A stretch of 64,000 nt of DNA from an uncultured Catenibacterium sp. (lineage in GTDB: Bacteria; Bacillota_I; Bacilli_A; Erysipelotrichales; Coprobacillaceae). This document shows, one piece after another, positions 62,258 to 64,000 of this stretch. The stretch is taken from positions 5,176 through 69,175 of the forward strand of contig UQGS01000005.1 in assembly GCA_900540685.1 (NCBI GenBank), given 5' to 3'. How positions within the stretch are numbered: the stretch's first letter is position 1; every line of letters starts with the position of its first letter. Position numbers and translations under genes: made by a program. The notes below the pieces were generated by a model that had not been told where the DNA came from, did not search any database, and saw nothing but the letters and a program-made list of their open reading frames with translations.

Positions 62258-62845
62258 TTAGTATTTACTTGCCCCTGTGATATCTCTTTTTATTTTATAT
62301 ACAGCTCTATGACCGGCTCTTGTTCTATAATATTTAGTAACTTTAATTGAGAGTTTTATACCGTGTTTGGTGCTTGGAGAAGTAAAATGATTAATGAGAT
62401 CTGCAGTAGCTCCAACAATACCTGCAGCCTCTCCGATGGCTGCTGCTCCTGAATAAGTAAGAATGGCGGCAGTGACATTAGCTATGGTCGCAACGTTTCC
62501 GGCTACCTTCTTAATAGAAGCATAAGATATATATTTAGTTTCTTTACTGGAAACAGATCTGGCAACAGATGAATTACTTGATAAATCAATACTGTTACCA
62601 GTTATTGATGATGTTAAGATCTGTGTCTTTTTATCATAAGACAATGTCTGTACTTCTTTGGTATCATTGTTGATGATATTTACATTTCTATAGTTATCAT
62701 CTTCAACGATCTGAATGGTCTCATTCGAACCATCAATATGGATTGTAGACACACTATTGTCATATGCGTAAGTGATAGGGGAACTAGCACCTATGATACA
62801 GATTGTGCATAATAAAGAAATAAAATATGTTTTAATACTTTTCAT
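62258..62845 (-). CDS. Secreted protein resembling geobacillin-26-type bacteriocins
   Basis: ATG 62845 follows AGAAGGG and gives 195 residues. A signal peptide (about 1-28, cut near TYAYD) is followed by a polar Asn/Ser/Ile-rich region (30-105). Then comes a hydrophobic, Ala/Gly-rich segment (about 120-155: AGNVATIANVTAAILTYSGA, AIGEAAGIVGATADLI) and a basic C-terminus (YYRTRAGHRAVYKIKRD). That layout recalls the large secreted bacteriocin geobacillin 26 and its relatives. The match is from memory and weak. It has a strong promoter with a palindromic operator. Confidence 0.55.
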   Translation of the reverse strand: MKSIKTYFISLLCTICIIGASSPITYAYDNSVSTIHIDGSNETIQIVEDDNYRNVNIINNDTKEVQTLSYDKKTQILTSSITGNSIDLSSNSSVARSVSSKETKYISYASIKKVAGNVATIANVTAAILTYSGAAAIGEAAGIVGATADLINHFTSPSTKHGIKLSIKVTKYYRTRAGHRAVYKIKRDITGASKY

Positions 62846-62864
62846 AATAACCCTTCTTTTATAA

Positions 62865-62878
62865 TTAGTTGCAACTAA
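62865..62878. promoter_or_regulatory. Palindromic operator TTAGTTGCAACTAA
   Basis: A perfect 14-bp palindrome that begins 4 nt after the -10 box, identical to the 55872-55885 site except for the central two bases. Confidence 0.65.
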
Positions 62879-62882
62879 CTTC

Positions 62883-62910
62883 ATTATATGCTCTATTTGA
62901 AATATGTCAA
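62883..62910 (-). promoter_or_regulatory. Strong promoter of the geobacillin-like gene
   Basis: On the minus strand TTGACA (62910-62905), 16-bp spacer and TATAAT (62888-62883). Confidence 0.75.
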
Positions 62911-62959
62911 TAAACTCTTATATCGTTATTGATCGTTATTGATAATTCTAAATTCAAAA

Positions 62960-63046
62960 AGTGAAAAGTTAAATTCCACTGTAAGCGGGTCGAAGTTGCG
63001 TTTAGTCTTTCATAACTTTTTAGTTGAATTTTTTTGTAGGTATATC
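62960..63046. repeat. Flank repeat, copy 2, fused to the truncated lipoprotein
   Basis: The segment matches 60008-60092 at most positions but ends abruptly at GTATAT, where sequence equal to the inside of the lipoprotein gene (from about 60505) begins. Confidence 0.7.
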
Positions 63047-63744
63047 ATCTGTATACTTATGATCTTGATACAAAGAAATCTAAAAAGTTATCTGGTGGTT
63101 TAACCGCAATGAATCAGATTATTCCTATAGAGAATAATATCTATGTATTAGGTGTAGAAAAAGGTCAAAGATTACTCAAGCCTTATCGTTATAATATAGA
63201 AACTAACAAGTTCAGTAAGATTAAGGCAGAAGAGGATTTGGATTTTGATCATATGGTCTATGATGTTTTCAATCATGATTTATATCTATGTGCAAGTAAT
63301 CAAAAAGAAGAAGATCAGGCATTAGAAGATGCAAATGCGGGTAAGGGAAGTAAGTATATTGCACCTAATACGCATATTTATCGTTTGAAGAATAATCAAC
63401 TTAAACGTATCTATTCTACAAATCGCAAGTTAGTCTATAGAATGCTTCCAATGGAAAGTGGAAATCTTACATTTACTGAAAGTGACACCATTCCGGCTTG
63501 GAATCCTCAATATCATACATATACATTAGATACAAAAACAAATAAGAAGAAAGCAGGTATTAATATTGATGAAATCATGGATGTGACACAGTATGCTTGT
63601 TTTAGTTCTTCTCATCAGATTATTCTTCTTGGACGCAATGATAAACATCAAGGTATATATACATATGATATTGATTCAGGTAAAACTGAATTATTGTATG
63701 AATCTAAAAATGAATTGATTAATAGTTTTGAATTATTAGAGTAA
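63043..63744 (+). pseudogene. Truncated duplicate of the lipoprotein at 60257
   Basis: From HLYTYDLDTKKSKKL onwards the frame equals the 60257 protein with only three changed residues after the Met at 63109 (D to E, S to L, K to N). The promoter, ribosome binding site, signal peptide and first part of the mature protein are missing; an in-frame TAG lies three codons before the join. It can hardly be secreted. A 211-residue frame starting at ATG 63109 exists but has no ribosome binding site. Confidence 0.82.
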
Positions 63745-63748
63745 ATGA

Positions 63749-63779
63749 AAATACCCACAGCTCGTAACTGTGGGTATTT
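63749..63779. terminator. Terminator after the truncated lipoprotein
   Basis: A perfect 12-bp stem AAATACCCACAG/CTGTGGGTATTT. Confidence 0.75.
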
Positions 63780-63784
63780 AGATA

Positions 63785-63808
63785 ATAAAAAAATAGACCT
63801 TAGTCTAT
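63785..63808 (-). terminator. Terminator of the tRNA pair
   Basis: On the minus strand ATAGAC/GTCTAT with TAAG loop followed by seven T. Confidence 0.78.
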
Positions 63809-63820
63809 CTTCTAATCGTA

Positions 63821-63894
63821 TGGAGCGGGTGATGGGAATCGAACCCACGTAGTCAGCTTGGAAGGCTGAAGTTCTACCATTGAACTACACCCGC
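63821..63894 (-). tRNA. tRNA-Gly (anticodon TCC)
   Basis: The 74-nt minus-strand tRNA, with CCA encoded, has acceptor GCGGGTG/CACCCGC, anticodon loop CTTCCAA (TCC) and GGTTCGATTCC in the T-arm. It follows tRNA-Glu copy 2 on the same strand. Confidence 0.95.
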
Positions 63895-63918
63895 AAATGA
63901 AAACGATCTTTCGATCGT
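63895..63918 (-). terminator. Hairpin between tRNA-Glu copy 2 and tRNA-Gly
   Basis: ACGATC/GATCGT with a GAAA loop, followed by TTTCATTT on the minus strand; weaker than the one after copy 1. Confidence 0.5.
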
Positions 63919-63929
63919 ATTTTGAGAAA

Positions 63930-64000
63930 TGGTGACCGGTACGGGATTCGAACCCGTGAATGCATGCGTGAAAGGCATGTGAGTTAACCGTTTCTCCAAC
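63930..64000 (-). tRNA. tRNA-Glu (anticodon TTC), copy 2, cut by window edge
   Basis: All 71 visible bases equal tRNA-Glu copy 1 at 50929-50999. The 5' end lies outside the window. Confidence 0.93.

Noticed and set aside
63109..63744. 211-residue frame as an independent cytoplasmic gene
   Set aside because: It is the truncated duplicate of the 60257 lipoprotein and lacks a ribosome binding site.

Overview
The window is AT-rich chromosomal DNA of a low-GC Gram-positive bacterium. AGGAGG-type ribosome binding sites, T-box leaders, cre-like sites, lipobox lipoproteins and a TagO/WecA enzyme all fit Firmicutes. The gene content suggests an anaerobic gut Erysipelotrichia-type organism (Fe-dependent alcohol dehydrogenase, Feo iron uptake, short rubredoxin, 5-oxoproline and muropeptide salvage). 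That placement is inference; no marker gene settles it.

Layout. 1-2.6 kb holds housekeeping genes on the minus strand: rnr (cut by the window edge), secG, and a TagO/WecA-like transferase with an unusual outer C-terminal domain. 2.8-10 kb is a salvage region: MupG-like phospho-muramidase, GH1 phospho-beta-glucosidase, RpiR/MurR regulator, M29 aminopeptidase, DUF969/DUF979 5-oxoproline transporter and pyroglutamyl peptidase. 10-14.7 kb is the first bacteriocin-like locus: IS relic, secreted Cys-containing peptide, and two ATPase-permease fusion ABC proteins. 14.8-26 kb carries an aldo/keto reductase, a HAD phosphatase, a decayed DinJ/RelE toxin-antitoxin pair, Fe-ADH, a NUDIX protein, a Met T-box with metNIQ, a nitroreductase, fRMsr, KptA and a FeoA-FeoB fusion. 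26-33 kb carries a ZIP transporter, an Ig-like surface protein, a ROK-like regulator, SDR, a DNA glycosylase, a small exporter and an IS1182-like element. 33-40 kb is a metal block: a yybP-ykoY (Mn2+) riboswitch on a P-type ATPase, a DtxR-type regulator, a feoA-feoA-feoB operon with operator-like palindromes, two small Cys-rich membrane proteins and rubredoxin. 41.5-47.7 kb is argGHCJB behind a T-box and a tiny Arg-Arg leader ORF. 47.7-51 kb carries an amidase lipoprotein, ttcA-like, tcdA-like and DJ-1-like genes and tRNA-Glu.

51-63.9 kb is an accessory island lying between two identical, same-strand tRNA-Glu genes. It holds a second copy of the ABC pair without a precursor, a third divergent ABC pair with its own secreted precursor, two paralogous small membrane proteins, a secreted geobacillin-26-like protein, a lipoprotein and its truncated duplicate, and an IS relic.

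The most interesting material is this set of three related secreted-peptide/ABC loci (10-14.7, 51.5-55.5 and 55.9-59.9 kb). Two island promoters carry the same 14-bp palindrome (TTAGTTNNAACTAA) exactly 4 nt after the -10 box, and the third precursor has a perfect cre site at its promoter. Both precursor loci lie beside relics of the same transposase. Members of one repeat family of hairpin terminators (core CTGTAACG...CGTTACAG) sit near them.
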